Shown here: positions 1 to 7,460 of the stretch, one piece after another | How the letters are laid out: every line of letters begins with the position of its first letter | Position numbering within the stretch: the first letter of the stretch is position 1 | Assembly (NCBI GenBank): GCA_035263025.1 | Contig: DATFRR010000215.1 | Location: forward strand, 1-28,820 | Length of the DNA stretch: 28,820 nt | Reading direction: 5' to 3' | Origin: DASQPR01 sp035263025 | GTDB lineage: Bacteria; Actinomycetota; Actinomycetes; Mycobacteriales; Micromonosporaceae | Made by a program: the position numbers and the translations under genes | Notes under the pieces: generated by a model | What the model was told of the DNA's origin: nothing | Seen by the model: only the letters and a program-made list of their open reading frames with translations | The model's database searches: none

Positions 1-74
1 GTCGGCTTGCCCAGCGCGTCGCCGTACGCCAGGCCGTAGAGGCTCCCGGCCACGAGGTCGTACGAGTCCGGCAA
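1..74 (-). CDS. ADP-ribosylglycohydrolase-like protein, 5' end only
   Basis: Only the N-terminus is in the window; the gene runs off the left edge. Read on the minus strand, the frame gives an N-terminal stretch ending in SLYGLAYGDALGKP. This resembles the first conserved block of the ADP-ribosylglycohydrolase (DraG/ARH) family, in which a Gly-Asp-Ala-Leu-Gly run near the N-terminus begins the metal-site fold. I chose a TTG start at 74-72 because a GGAG lies 5 bases upstream. An ATG at 149-147 in the same frame would add 25 residues but has no visible ribosome binding site. The gene is divergent from the DUF2344 gene. With 24 residues visible, the family call rests on one motif and the substrate cannot be inferred. 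Confidence 0.5.
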   Translation of the reverse strand, partial: MPDSYDLVAGSLYGLAYGDALGKP

Positions 75-202
75 CTCTGCTCCAGGGTGGTCCGGCTGCG
101 CGGGCCGTCGGGCCGTGCGCGAGGATCGGGTGATCGGCACCGTACGCATGGGGGTGTGCAATCGGCAAGCGCAATCAGCCCGAGGGCGGTCAAGCTCCGG
201 TC

Positions 203-988
203 GTGCAGCGCATCCGGATCCGCTACGCCAAGCGTGGTCCGCTGCGATTCACGTCGCACCGGGACTTTGCGCGCGCGTTCGAGCGGGCATTGCGTCGTGC
301 CGGCGCGCCGATCGCGTTCTCTCAGGGTTTCACGCCACATCCCAAGATTTCGTATGCCAGCGCCGCGCCGACTGGCGTGGCGAGCGAGGCGGAATACCTC
401 GAGATCGGGCTGCAGGCGCCGGTTGACCCGGCCGAGCTGCGCCGGGCGCTCGACGCGGCATTGCCACCCGGCCTGGATGTGCTGGACGCCGTCGAGGCAC
501 ACGGTGGCAATCTCGCCGAGCGCGTGGACACCTCGCTCTGGCGCGTCGAGTTGCCCGGTGTCGATCCGGACGATCTGCGCTCCGCCGTGGACCGGTTCCT
601 CGATGCCGCGGAAGTGCCGGTGCAGCGGATGACCAAGCAAGGAATGCGGACATTCGACCCACGGGGTGCGGTTGTTTCGATGTCCGTACGGAACGGACAA
701 GACGCGCCGACGGTACTCGACACATCGGCACCTGCCGAGGTCAGCGCGGATGGATGTGCGATACTTGAACTTGTCGTACGGTTGGCGTCACCGACCGTAC
801 GGCCCGATGACGTTCTGTCCGGCCTGCGTGTGGTGGCCGCCTTGGAACCGCCGGCGCCCGCTCGGGCGATTCGGCTGGCGCAGGGCACGCTCACCGCGAG
901 GGGTGAGTTCGTCGATCCGCTCGATGCGGATCGCGACGGATCGCGTGCCGGAACGCTCACCGGAACTCCGCCGGCCGAGGCGGGGTAG
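203..988 (+). CDS. TIGR03936 / DUF2344 radical-SAM-linked protein
   Basis: The protein has 261 residues and begins at GTG. The N-terminus (QRIRIRYAKRGPLRFTSHRD), followed by a block with FSQGFTPHPKISYA and SEAEYLEIGL, is typical of the DUF2344 family, which is known as a companion of, or fused to, a B12-binding radical SAM protein (TIGR03960 type). The biochemical role is not established. In many actinobacteria it lies just upstream of the RNase E/G gene, as here. The radical SAM partner is not next to it in this window, because the upstream neighbour is divergent. The last 20 or so residues are low-complexity and probably not conserved. The start is supported by family N-termini; there is only a weak purine-rich stretch upstream. 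Confidence 0.85.
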   Translation: MQRIRIRYAKRGPLRFTSHRDFARAFERALRRAGAPIAFSQGFTPHPKISYASAAPTGVASEAEYLEIGLQAPVDPAELRRALDAALPPGLDVLDAVEAHGGNLAERVDTSLWRVELPGVDPDDLRSAVDRFLDAAEVPVQRMTKQGMRTFDPRGAVVSMSVRNGQDAPTVLDTSAPAEVSADGCAILELVVRLASPTVRPDDVLSGLRVVAALEPPAPARAIRLAQGTLTARGEFVDPLDADRDGSRAGTLTGTPPAEAG

Positions 989-996
989 GCAGACTT

Positions 997-1020
997 CGCC
1001 GCTTGCAGCCGCGAGCGGCG
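997..1020 (+). terminator. Hairpin between the DUF2344 gene and rne
   Basis: A perfect 7-bp inverted repeat, CGCCGCT (997-1003) and AGCGGCG (1014-1020), encloses a 10-base loop and starts 8 bases after the DUF2344 stop. There is no T run. It could weakly terminate the upstream transcript or simply be a structured leader of rne. Confidence 0.35.
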
Positions 1021-1090
1021 GGAGATTCATGGGACCGCTCGTGTGGCTGCGATCATCGCGCCCGGGCGGCCAGAACTGGAGAACGTGCGC

Positions 1091-4087
1091 ATGCTCGAAA
1101 ACGAGCCGCAGAACGGATCGGCTGACGCCGGAAGCGCCGCCAGCCCCGAGAATGCAAAAGACAACAACTCCGACGTGACCGCCCCGGCCGCCGCGCGTAA
1201 GACCACGCGGCGGCGAACCACATCGGCGGCGGCTGATTCGGACACCACAGGTCAAACCCCTGCGAAGACCACGCGTACCCGCGCTCGCAAGGCAGCGCCG
1301 GCAAGCAAGACGGCGGACAGTCCGAAAACCGTCGACGACGCGCCCACGGAGGCGGACACGGCCGAGAGCGGACCGCGTACGCGTCGACGCAGGAGCGCGT
1401 CAGCGACACCATTTTCGTCGGTGAACGAGGCGCCGGCCACCGCGCGACCCACGCCGGAAACTGAGCCGCCAGACGCGTCGCAAGCCGGCACTACGTCTCG
1501 CGTCGCACCGGCGACCGCGCTGTTCGTGGCGCCCGTTGTCGAGGACGCACCGCAGCGGGCTTCGTCGCGAGGCTCCGGCGCCGCTCGGACTACGGCACCC
1601 GCCGAGACGACAGCCGACGACGGGGACAGCCCGGCGCGCGCCCCGAGGTCACGGCGGCGCAGCCGACGTACCACCGAAGAGCCTGTCGCGGACGCGACCG
1701 CAGCGGTTGAGTCGACCGACGAAGCGACCGGCGACGACGACGAGGACGACGAAGCGTTTCCTGGCGAGTCCGCCGCCACTCGCCGGCGGCGCCGTCGCGG
1801 ACGGCGCGGTCGAGGTCGCGGCAAGGGTCCGCACGACGACCCGGAGTTTGCCGACGAGGGCGAGTCGAGCGAAGCGCCGACCGACGAAGCCGTCGACGCA
1901 GAGGGCGACGCAGACGCCGGCGATGCGGTCACGCGCCGCCGTCGGAAGCGGCGTCGGAGCGGCGCGGGCGCGGACGAATCGGCGTCCGAGGACGGCGTCG
2001 TCACCGTGGTCAAGATCCGTGAGCCTCGCGCGGCGCGCGACGAGGTGCAGGGCGTTACCGGGTCCACGCGGCTCGAGGCCAAGCGACAGCGCCGCCGCGA
2101 CGGCCGTGAACAGCGGCGGACGCGCCCGTCCATCCTGTCCGAGTCGGAGTTCCTGGCTCGCCGCGAGGCCGTCGAGCGGGTCATGGCGATCCGCAAGAAG
2201 GGCGATCGGACGCAGATCGCGGTGCTTGAGGACGGCGTGCTCGTCGAGCACTACGTCGCCCGCGCGTCGAGCGGCACCATGGTCGGCAACGTCTACCTCG
2301 GCAAGGTCCAGAATGTGCTGCCCAGCATGGAGGCGGCCTTCGTCGACATCGGCCGCGGCCGAAATGCGGTGCTCTACGCGGGCGAGGTCAACTGGGACAT
2401 GGCCGGCTTGGAGGGCAAGTCGCGATCCATCGAACTCGCGATGAAGGCCGGCGATCCGGTGCTGGTGCAGGTGACGAAGGATCCGATTGGGCACAAGGGT
2501 GCGCGCCTGACCAGCCATGTCGCGTTGTCCGGCCGGCACCTGGTCTATGTGCCGAACGGGCACACGTCGGGCATCAGCCGCAAGCTCTCCGATGTCGAGC
2601 GCAAGCGCCTGCGCGACATCCTCAAGAAGCTGATCCCGGAAGGCGCCGGCGTGATCGTACGGACCGCCGCCGAGGGAGCGAGCGAGGCTGACCTGGCCCG
2701 TGACGTCACGCGGTTGCAAGCGCAGTGGGAGGACATCGAAGCGAAGGTCGCGTCCGGCAACGCACCGGCGCAGCTTTACGAGGAGCCGGATCTCGTGATC
2801 CGCGTGGTTCGCGACCTGTTCAACGAGGACTTCCGTGAGTTGGTCATCCAGGGCTCGGATGCCTACGACACGGTCGAGAGCTACCTGTCGCACGTGTCGC
2901 CGGATCTCGTCGAGCGCCTGCGTCGCCACTCCGGCGCGCCGGACATCTTTGCCACGTACCGGATCGACGAGCAGATCCTCAAGGGCCTCGATCGCAAGGT
3001 GTTCTTGCCGTCGGGTGGGTCGCTGGTGATCGACCGGACCGAAGCGATGACGGTCATCGACGTGAATACCGGCAAGTACACGGGAACGGGTGGCAACCTC
3101 GAGGAGACCGTCACCCGCAACAATCTGGAAGCGGCTGAGGAGATCGTCCGGCAGCTGCGGCTGCGTGACCTCGGCGGGATCGTGGTCATCGACTTCATCG
3201 ACATGGTGCTGGAGAGCAATCGCGAGCTCGTGTTGAGGCGGTTGACCGAATGCCTTGGCCGGGACCGTACGAAGCATCAGGTCACCGAGATCACGTCGCT
3301 CGGCCTCGTGCAGATGACCCGCAAACGGATCGGACAGGGCCTGCTCGAGGCGTTCAGTGAGACGTGCGAACACTGCAAGGGCCGAGGCGTCATCGTGCAC
3401 CTCGATCCGGTGCCGGAGCGCCGCGCCGCGGAGCCAGCTGGCCGGGACTATCCGCAGCGCGAGACGTCGCGCGACACGGGTGACTCCGGCGAGACTGCGA
3501 GTGGACGTCGTCGGAGCCGTCGCACTCGAGGCGGCTCGGCAACCGCGACCCACGCGGATGCGACCAGCGTCGGCGAGACGGCTGAGGCGACGTCGGGTGC
3601 CGACGCCGCACCAGGCGACGCCGATCTGCACGCGACGAAGCTCGATGACGCGGTCGTCGAGAGCGCGGACCTCGATGAGGACGAAGCGGCAGATCTCGCC
3701 GAGGTCGACGACGAAGAATTCGAGTCGGACGAGGACGTCGACGATTCGGACGACGTCGACCTGGCGGCATCGGACAGCGGCGGCGACGATCGAGCCGATC
3801 GGGACGCGGCGAGCGTTCCACCGGTCGCGACGACCAACGGGTACGCCGCGTCGGTTCCGGCGCCGGCACCGTCGGGCTGGGTGAACCTCGGTGAGGCGCC
3901 ACCGATCGGCTCGACGGACGACACCGGGGCCTCCGGACCCCCGGACGACGAGGCGGCGAGCGGCAGCATTGCCGGATCTCCGGACGAATCGGACGCCGGC
4001 GAGTTGCCCGAGGTCGAGGCGCTGGAGAGCGAGTCGGATTCGGCCGCCGAGACCCGCCGCGGGTCGCGCTGGCGGCGGCGTCCCTAG
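1091..4087 (+). CDS. rne: Ribonuclease E/G (Rne/Rng family)
   Basis: Endoribonuclease for rRNA and tRNA processing and mRNA decay. With the ATG at 1091 (GGAG at 1078-1081) the product has 998 residues; a GTG at 1043 is open but lacks a site, and Streptomyces homologues as I recall also start MLE. Residues 1 to about 370 are a disordered Ala/Arg/Glu/Asp-rich tail with RRRRR clusters. The S1 RNA-binding domain starts near residue 373 (QIAVLEDGVLVEHYV, then GNVYLGKVQNVLP). The catalytic DNase I-like part has DVNTGKYTG near 657 and VVIDFIDM near 697, which carry the two Mg-binding aspartates known from E. coli RNase E. The Zn-link CEHC lies near 758. The last 230 residues are an Asp/Glu-rich tail. 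This central catalytic core with long tails on both sides is the usual actinobacterial arrangement, and the tails are likely protein-interaction regions. Confidence 0.95.
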   Translation: MLENEPQNGSADAGSAASPENAKDNNSDVTAPAAARKTTRRRTTSAAADSDTTGQTPAKTTRTRARKAAPASKTADSPKTVDDAPTEADTAESGPRTRRRRSASATPFSSVNEAPATARPTPETEPPDASQAGTTSRVAPATALFVAPVVEDAPQRASSRGSGAARTTAPAETTADDGDSPARAPRSRRRSRRTTEEPVADATAAVESTDEATGDDDEDDEAFPGESAATRRRRRRGRRGRGRGKGPHDDPEFADEGESSEAPTDEAVDAEGDADAGDAVTRRRRKRRRSGAGADESASEDGVVTVVKIREPRAARDEVQGVTGSTRLEAKRQRRRDGREQRRTRPSILSESEFLARREAVERVMAIRKKGDRTQIAVLEDGVLVEHYVARASSGTMVGNVYLGKVQNVLPSMEAAFVDIGRGRNAVLYAGEVNWDMAGLEGKSRSIELAMKAGDPVLVQVTKDPIGHKGARLTSHVALSGRHLVYVPNGHTSGISRKLSDVERKRLRDILKKLIPEGAGVIVRTAAEGASEADLARDVTRLQAQWEDIEAKVASGNAPAQLYEEPDLVIRVVRDLFNEDFRELVIQGSDAYDTVESYLSHVSPDLVERLRRHSGAPDIFATYRIDEQILKGLDRKVFLPSGGSLVIDRTEAMTVIDVNTGKYTGTGGNLEETVTRNNLEAAEEIVRQLRLRDLGGIVVIDFIDMVLESNRELVLRRLTECLGRDRTKHQVTEITSLGLVQMTRKRIGQGLLEAFSETCEHCKGRGVIVHLDPVPERRAAEPAGRDYPQRETSRDTGDSGETASGRRRSRRTRGGSATATHADATSVGETAEATSGADAAPGDADLHATKLDDAVVESADLDEDEAADLAEVDDEEFESDEDVDDSDDVDLAASDSGGDDRADRDAASVPPVATTNGYAASVPAPAPSGWVNLGEAPPIGSTDDTGASGPPDDEAASGSIAGSPDESDAGELPEVEALESESDSAAETRRGSRWRRRP

Positions 4088-4097
4088 CGGGTCCTCC

Positions 4098-4120
4098 CGG
4101 CGCCGGAGCGGGCGGCGCCG
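4098..4120 (+). terminator. Terminator-like hairpin after rne
   Basis: An 8-bp stem (CGGCGCCG at 4098-4105 and again at 4113-4120, each self-complementary) encloses a 7-base loop, GAGCGGG, 10 bases after the rne stop codon. There is no T run, which is common for actinobacterial terminators. Confidence 0.55.
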
Positions 4121-4131
4121 ATCGCGTGCAC

Positions 4132-4160
4132 GTCACACATTGAGCGGCTTCGCCTACACT
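4132..4160 (+). promoter_or_regulatory. Possible promoter of the lipoprotein gene
   Basis: GTCACA (4132-4137) and TACACT (4155-4160) are separated by 17 bases. Each matches 4 of 6 positions of the sigma-70 consensus. The position, after the rne hairpin and about 60 bases before the lipoprotein start, fits. This is by eye only. Confidence 0.35.
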
Positions 4161-4222
4161 GCCTTCGCGGCGCCGTGCCCCAGCGGCGTACGCGGTGACG
4201 AGCGGCACGGCAGGAGACGGCG

Positions 4223-4720
4223 ATGCGCAGGGCGGTCATGGCGTACGTCGCGATCGGCTGCGCGGTGTTCATCGGTGGGTGCGATTCAGCGACGTCAGCC
4301 TCGGACGGCACCAGCCAGGCCGCGTCGGGTGCGACGCCCCCCGCGGCAACTGTGGGCTCGAAGTCCGACGTCTGCGGTCGCATTCGCGTCGAGGTGTCCA
4401 GTCACATGACCGAGTTGGGCACCGCGATCGGCAAGTACGTCGGCCTGCGCACCGCGGATCCAGGCAGCGACGACACCGAGGACGCGCGCGAGGCGGTGGC
4501 CGACGAGATCAAGGCGATGGCGGCAGACATTTCGCGACTCGGTGACACGGCTACTGACGCCACCCTCAAGACCACCGCCGACCAGGTCGCACACGCAATC
4601 GATGCGCTCGGCGCCAACGCGGACTTCGTCACGGACGTCAAGTCACTGTCCGACGTCCCGGCCGCCATCGACAAGCTCAGCGACACGGCACAACCATTGA
4701 CCGACGCCTGCGCGTCGTGA
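4223..4720 (+). CDS. Small secreted lipoprotein of unknown function
   Basis: The protein has 165 residues and starts at ATG with GGAG 6 bases upstream. The N-terminus has two Arg, a hydrophobic stretch and VFIGGC, a usable lipobox with Cys-20 as the lipidated residue, so the mature protein is probably anchored outside the membrane. A short Ser/Thr/Ala/Gly linker follows. The remainder is soluble, acidic and predicted mostly helical (VADEIKAMAADISRL, then repeated Asp/Ala/Leu heptad-like segments), with two Cys (near residues 50 and 163) that could form a disulfide. I do not recognise a named domain. It sits between rne and rplU, which are otherwise near neighbours in actinobacteria, so it is probably a lineage-specific insertion. 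Confidence 0.75.
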   Translation: MRRAVMAYVAIGCAVFIGGCDSATSASDGTSQAASGATPPAATVGSKSDVCGRIRVEVSSHMTELGTAIGKYVGLRTADPGSDDTEDAREAVADEIKAMAADISRLGDTATDATLKTTADQVAHAIDALGANADFVTDVKSLSDVPAAIDKLSDTAQPLTDACAS

Positions 4721-4723
4721 TCA

Positions 4724-4742
4724 TCCGCTCTCACTGAGCGGA
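4724..4742 (+). terminator. Hairpin after the lipoprotein gene
   Basis: TCCGCTC (4724-4730) and GAGCGGA (4736-4742) form a perfect 7-bp stem with loop TCACT, starting 4 bases after the stop codon. There is no T run. The remaining gap to rplU (about 240 bases) shows no gene; a TACGCT at 4843-4848 is a possible -10 box for rplU without a clear -35. Confidence 0.5.
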
Positions 4743-4979
4743 GCGAGGAAAGGCGGCCGTCGGCGACCCGCCCGACCGCGTGGCGGCGGCCCGCTGTGGC
4801 ACGCGGATCTCGTCCGGTTTGGGGCGCGCCGGTCCGATGCCGTACGCTTGCTTGCGGCGCGCGTTGGTGCGCCAGGCTGTCGCGTGCCCGTCGACCCGTG
4901 AGCCGGCGGTGCGAGCGGCGAACGCCCATCCCAGCGGAGACGCGCAAACACGTCACGAAACGACAGGGAGTCCGCGTCC

Positions 4980-5294
4980 ATGTACGCGATCGTCAAGACC
5001 GGCGGCAAGCAATACAAGGTCGCCGAGGGCGACGTGATCGAGGTCGAGAAGCTCGACGGCAACGCCGGCGATGAGGTATCGCTGCAGGCAGTGTTGCTCG
5101 TCGACGGCGAAGATCTGGTCACTGACGCCGCGCGACTGGCTGCCGTCGCGATCACCGGCGAGGTTGTCGCGCAGGTGAAGGGCCCCAAGATCCGGATCCA
5201 CAAGTTCAAGAACAAGACCGGCTATCACAAGCGCCAGGGTCATCGGCAACCGCTGACCCAGGTGAAGGTGACCGGCATCGTCAGCGGGAAGTAG
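4980..5294 (+). CDS. rplU: 50S ribosomal protein L21
   Basis: The protein has 104 residues, the usual length for L21. It starts MYAIVKTGGKQYKV, the family's conserved N-terminus, and has KIRIHKFKNKTGYHKRQGHRQ, the basic rRNA-binding loop, in the C-terminal half. It is a structural protein of the large subunit that contacts 23S rRNA and L20. The start ATG has GGGAG about 12 bases upstream. It is followed 9 bases later by rpmA, with which it is certainly co-transcribed. Confidence 0.97.
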   Translation: MYAIVKTGGKQYKVAEGDVIEVEKLDGNAGDEVSLQAVLLVDGEDLVTDAARLAAVAITGEVVAQVKGPKIRIHKFKNKTGYHKRQGHRQPLTQVKVTGIVSGK

Positions 5295-5303
5295 GCGGCC
5301 GAG

Positions 5304-5561
5304 ATGGCACACAAGAAGGGCGCGTCCAGCTCGCGCAACGGTCGCGACTCGACGTCTCAGCGTCTCGGCGTCAAGCGGTTCGGCGGCCAGGTGGTCCAGG
5401 CCGGTGAGATCATCGTCCGGCAGCGTGGCACCAAGTTCCACCCCGGCGACCTGGTCGGCCGTGGAGGCGACGACACGCTGTTCGCCATGGCGCCGGGCGC
5501 CGTGCAGTTCGGCGTGAAGCGTGGTCGCAAGGTCGTCAGCATCGTTCCGCAGGACGCCTGA
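5304..5561 (+). CDS. rpmA: 50S ribosomal protein L27
   Basis: The protein has 85 residues and starts MAHKKGASSSRNGRDS. This is the flexible N-terminal tail that in L27 reaches the peptidyl transferase centre. The conserved GTKFHPGDLVGRGGDDTLFA region follows. The start lacks the extra cleaved N-terminal extension seen in Firmicutes, so no Prp-type protease is expected. No good ribosome binding site is visible; translation is probably coupled to rplU. Confidence 0.97.
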   Translation: MAHKKGASSSRNGRDSTSQRLGVKRFGGQVVQAGEIIVRQRGTKFHPGDLVGRGGDDTLFAMAPGAVQFGVKRGRKVVSIVPQDA

Positions 5562-5575
5562 CAGCTACGTCGATC

Positions 5576-5611
5576 GCGGCCCGCCGGATGCGAGGCGTCT
5601 AGGCGGGCCGC
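5576..5611 (+). terminator. Strong hairpin terminator after rpmA
   Basis: GCGGCCCGCC (5576-5585) and GGCGGGCCGC (5602-5611) form a perfect 10-bp GC stem with a 16-base loop, 14 bases after the rpmA stop. It should end the rplU-rpmA transcript, which separates obg from it. Confidence 0.65.
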
Positions 5612-5934
5612 ATCATGTGCATGGCCAGTAGGTGGCCGTGACGTCGCGGCCAGCCGTTCCAGGGGCCACCGTTCGTGACCAACGACTCGTTCTTGACGCA
5701 CCGCGTCGCGGCGACCGGTACGGACCTCGAGCGCTGCATCGGCTCAGGCGTCACATGCACGCCGTCGATCAACCTGGACCGTACGCAACGTGTTCCTGCA
5801 GCGAGTCTCCGAGGTGTGAGCCGCGTCCGCGACGGCAACCGGAGGTCGCGACATATCTGATCGGCGACAATAAGGGTGTCCGGACCGGCGCCATCCGTGA
5901 TCGGGTGCGTCGATCACCCATCGAGGAGAAGATC
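5612..5934 (+). other. Gene-free gap upstream of obg
   Basis: About 320 bases lie between the rpmA terminator and obg. The obg frame is open upstream to 5632, but that extension has no family counterpart. The short frames here show no domain or codon bias that I trust. The only structured element I see is the inverted repeat at 5897-5917. A transcription start for obg must lie in this gap, but I could not pick convincing -35 and -10 boxes. Confidence 0.5.
5897..5917 (+). promoter_or_regulatory. Inverted repeat just before the obg ribosome binding site
   Basis: GTGATCG (5897-5903) and CGATCAC (5911-5917) form a perfect 7-bp inverted repeat with a 7-base spacer. It ends 6 bases before AGGAG (5924-5928). 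It could be a protein operator or an mRNA hairpin affecting obg translation; nothing distinguishes these from sequence alone. Confidence 0.35.
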
Positions 5935-7401
5935 ATGACCGCGTTCGTCGACCGCGTTGTCCTGCACGTGCAGGCCGGCAACGGCGGTCACGGCTGCGTG
6001 TCGATCCTTCGCGAGAAGTTCAAGCCGTTTGGCGGACCGGACGGCGGCAATGGCGGGCACGGCGGCGACGTACTGCTGGTGGTCGACCCGGCCGCGCACA
6101 CATTGCTCGACTTCCACTTCCGGCCGCGGCTCAAGGCACCGAACGGCACCGGAGGCGCCGGCGGCAACCGCCAAGGCGCCAATGGCGCAGATCTCGTCGT
6201 CAAGGTTCCGGACGGCACCGTCGTGCTCGACCAGAACGGCAACGTGCTGGCAGATCTCGTCGGCGCCGGCACCACCTATCAGGTCGCGCGCGGCGGCCGT
6301 GGCGGCCGCGGCAACGCGGCGCTGGCGAACACACGTCGGCGTGCGCCGGGCTTCGCGGAGCTTGGTGAGCCGGGCGACGCGCTTGACGTGGTGCTCGAAC
6401 TGAAGAGCGTGGCCGACGTCGGCCTGGTCGGATTCCCGTCGGCGGGCAAGTCATCGCTGATCGCGGCGATGTCCGCCGCGCGGCCGAAGATCGCCGACTA
6501 TCCGTTCACCACGCTGGTACCCAACCTCGGTGTGGTGCAGGTCGACGACGGCTCTTTCGTGATCGCCGACGTGCCGGGCCTGATTCCGGGCGCGGCCACT
6601 GGTCGGGGACTGGGACTCGAGTTTCTGCGGCACATCGAGCGCTGTTCGGTCCTCGTGCACGTCGTGGACACCGCGACACTCGAACCGGACCGCGACCCGT
6701 ACGCCGACATCGAGGCGCTCGAGGCGGAGTTGCGGGCCTACGGCGGGCTCGACGACCGGCCGCGCATCGTCGCGCTGAACAAGGTGGATGTGCCGGACGG
6801 CCGTGAAATGGCCGAACTCGCCCGGCCGGAGCTGGCCAGGCTCGGATGGCCGATCTTCATGGTCAGCGCCGCAACCCACGAGGGCCTCCGAGATTTGTCG
6901 TTCGCGCTCGCCGCGCTGCTCGACGAGCGTCGCGCGGTGGCACCGCCGGCCGAGCCGACCCGGATCATCCTGCGACCGGCGCCGGTGGACGACACGGGCT
7001 TCACGATCGAACCGGACGACGAGGGCGTCTACGTCGTGCGCGGGGTACGGCCGGAACGCTGGGTGCGACAGACGAACTTCGACAACGACGAGGCTGTGGG
7101 CTATCTCGCCGACCGGCTCGCGCGACTAGGCGTCGAGGACATGTTGCACAAGGTCGGCGCGGAGCCTGGCGCGCTGGTGCGCATTGGCACGTACGAGTTC
7201 GATTGGCAGCCGACGATCTACGCCGGTGCCGACTTCACTCCCGGCAGCCGCGGCACTGACTACCGACTCGAGGAACCGACCGGACGGCCGACCGCGGCGC
7301 AACGGTTGGCCGAACGCAGAGCGCGGCGGATCCCCTTCGAGCAGCGGGAATCCCTGCGGACGGACGGCACGGATGACGCGGGTCGCGCCGACGACAACTG
7401 A
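5935..7401 (+). CDS. obg: GTPase Obg
   Basis: Ribosome-associated essential GTPase for large-subunit assembly and stress control. The product has 488 residues from ATG 5935, chosen because GAGGAG lies 6 bases upstream and MTAFVDRVVLHVQAGNGGHGC is the family N-terminus. Residues 1-158 form the glycine-rich Obg fold. The G domain has G1 GFPSAGKSS (166-174), G2 around YPFTT, G3 DVPG (about 212), G4 NKVD (282-285) and G5 MVSAAT. The C-terminal OCT domain (about 355-430) is present, as in actinobacterial Obg proteins, followed by a charged tail. proB, the usual next gene in many actinobacteria, is absent. Confidence 0.97.
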   Translation: MTAFVDRVVLHVQAGNGGHGCVSILREKFKPFGGPDGGNGGHGGDVLLVVDPAAHTLLDFHFRPRLKAPNGTGGAGGNRQGANGADLVVKVPDGTVVLDQNGNVLADLVGAGTTYQVARGGRGGRGNAALANTRRRAPGFAELGEPGDALDVVLELKSVADVGLVGFPSAGKSSLIAAMSAARPKIADYPFTTLVPNLGVVQVDDGSFVIADVPGLIPGAATGRGLGLEFLRHIERCSVLVHVVDTATLEPDRDPYADIEALEAELRAYGGLDDRPRIVALNKVDVPDGREMAELARPELARLGWPIFMVSAATHEGLRDLSFALAALLDERRAVAPPAEPTRIILRPAPVDDTGFTIEPDDEGVYVVRGVRPERWVRQTNFDNDEAVGYLADRLARLGVEDMLHKVGAEPGALVRIGTYEFDWQPTIYAGADFTPGSRGTDYRLEEPTGRPTAAQRLAERRARRIPFEQRESLRTDGTDDAGRADDN

Positions 7402-7460
7402 CACTCGCCGTACGTGAACGACCCGCGCCCCCGCGAGCGCTTTGACTACCCGCTAGGCCG

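Noticed and set aside
1649..3631. 660-codon open frame on the minus strand opposite rne
   Set aside because: It lies wholly within rne, which has clear catalytic motifs, and is a typical GC-rich shadow frame.
5675..5860. 61-codon frame in the gap before obg
   Set aside because: No binding site, no recognisable domain and poor third-position GC bias.
5632..5934. Long N-terminal extension of obg (start at 5632)
   Set aside because: It has no family counterpart, and the ATG at 5935 has an excellent AGGAG 6 bases upstream and matches the normal Obg N-terminus.
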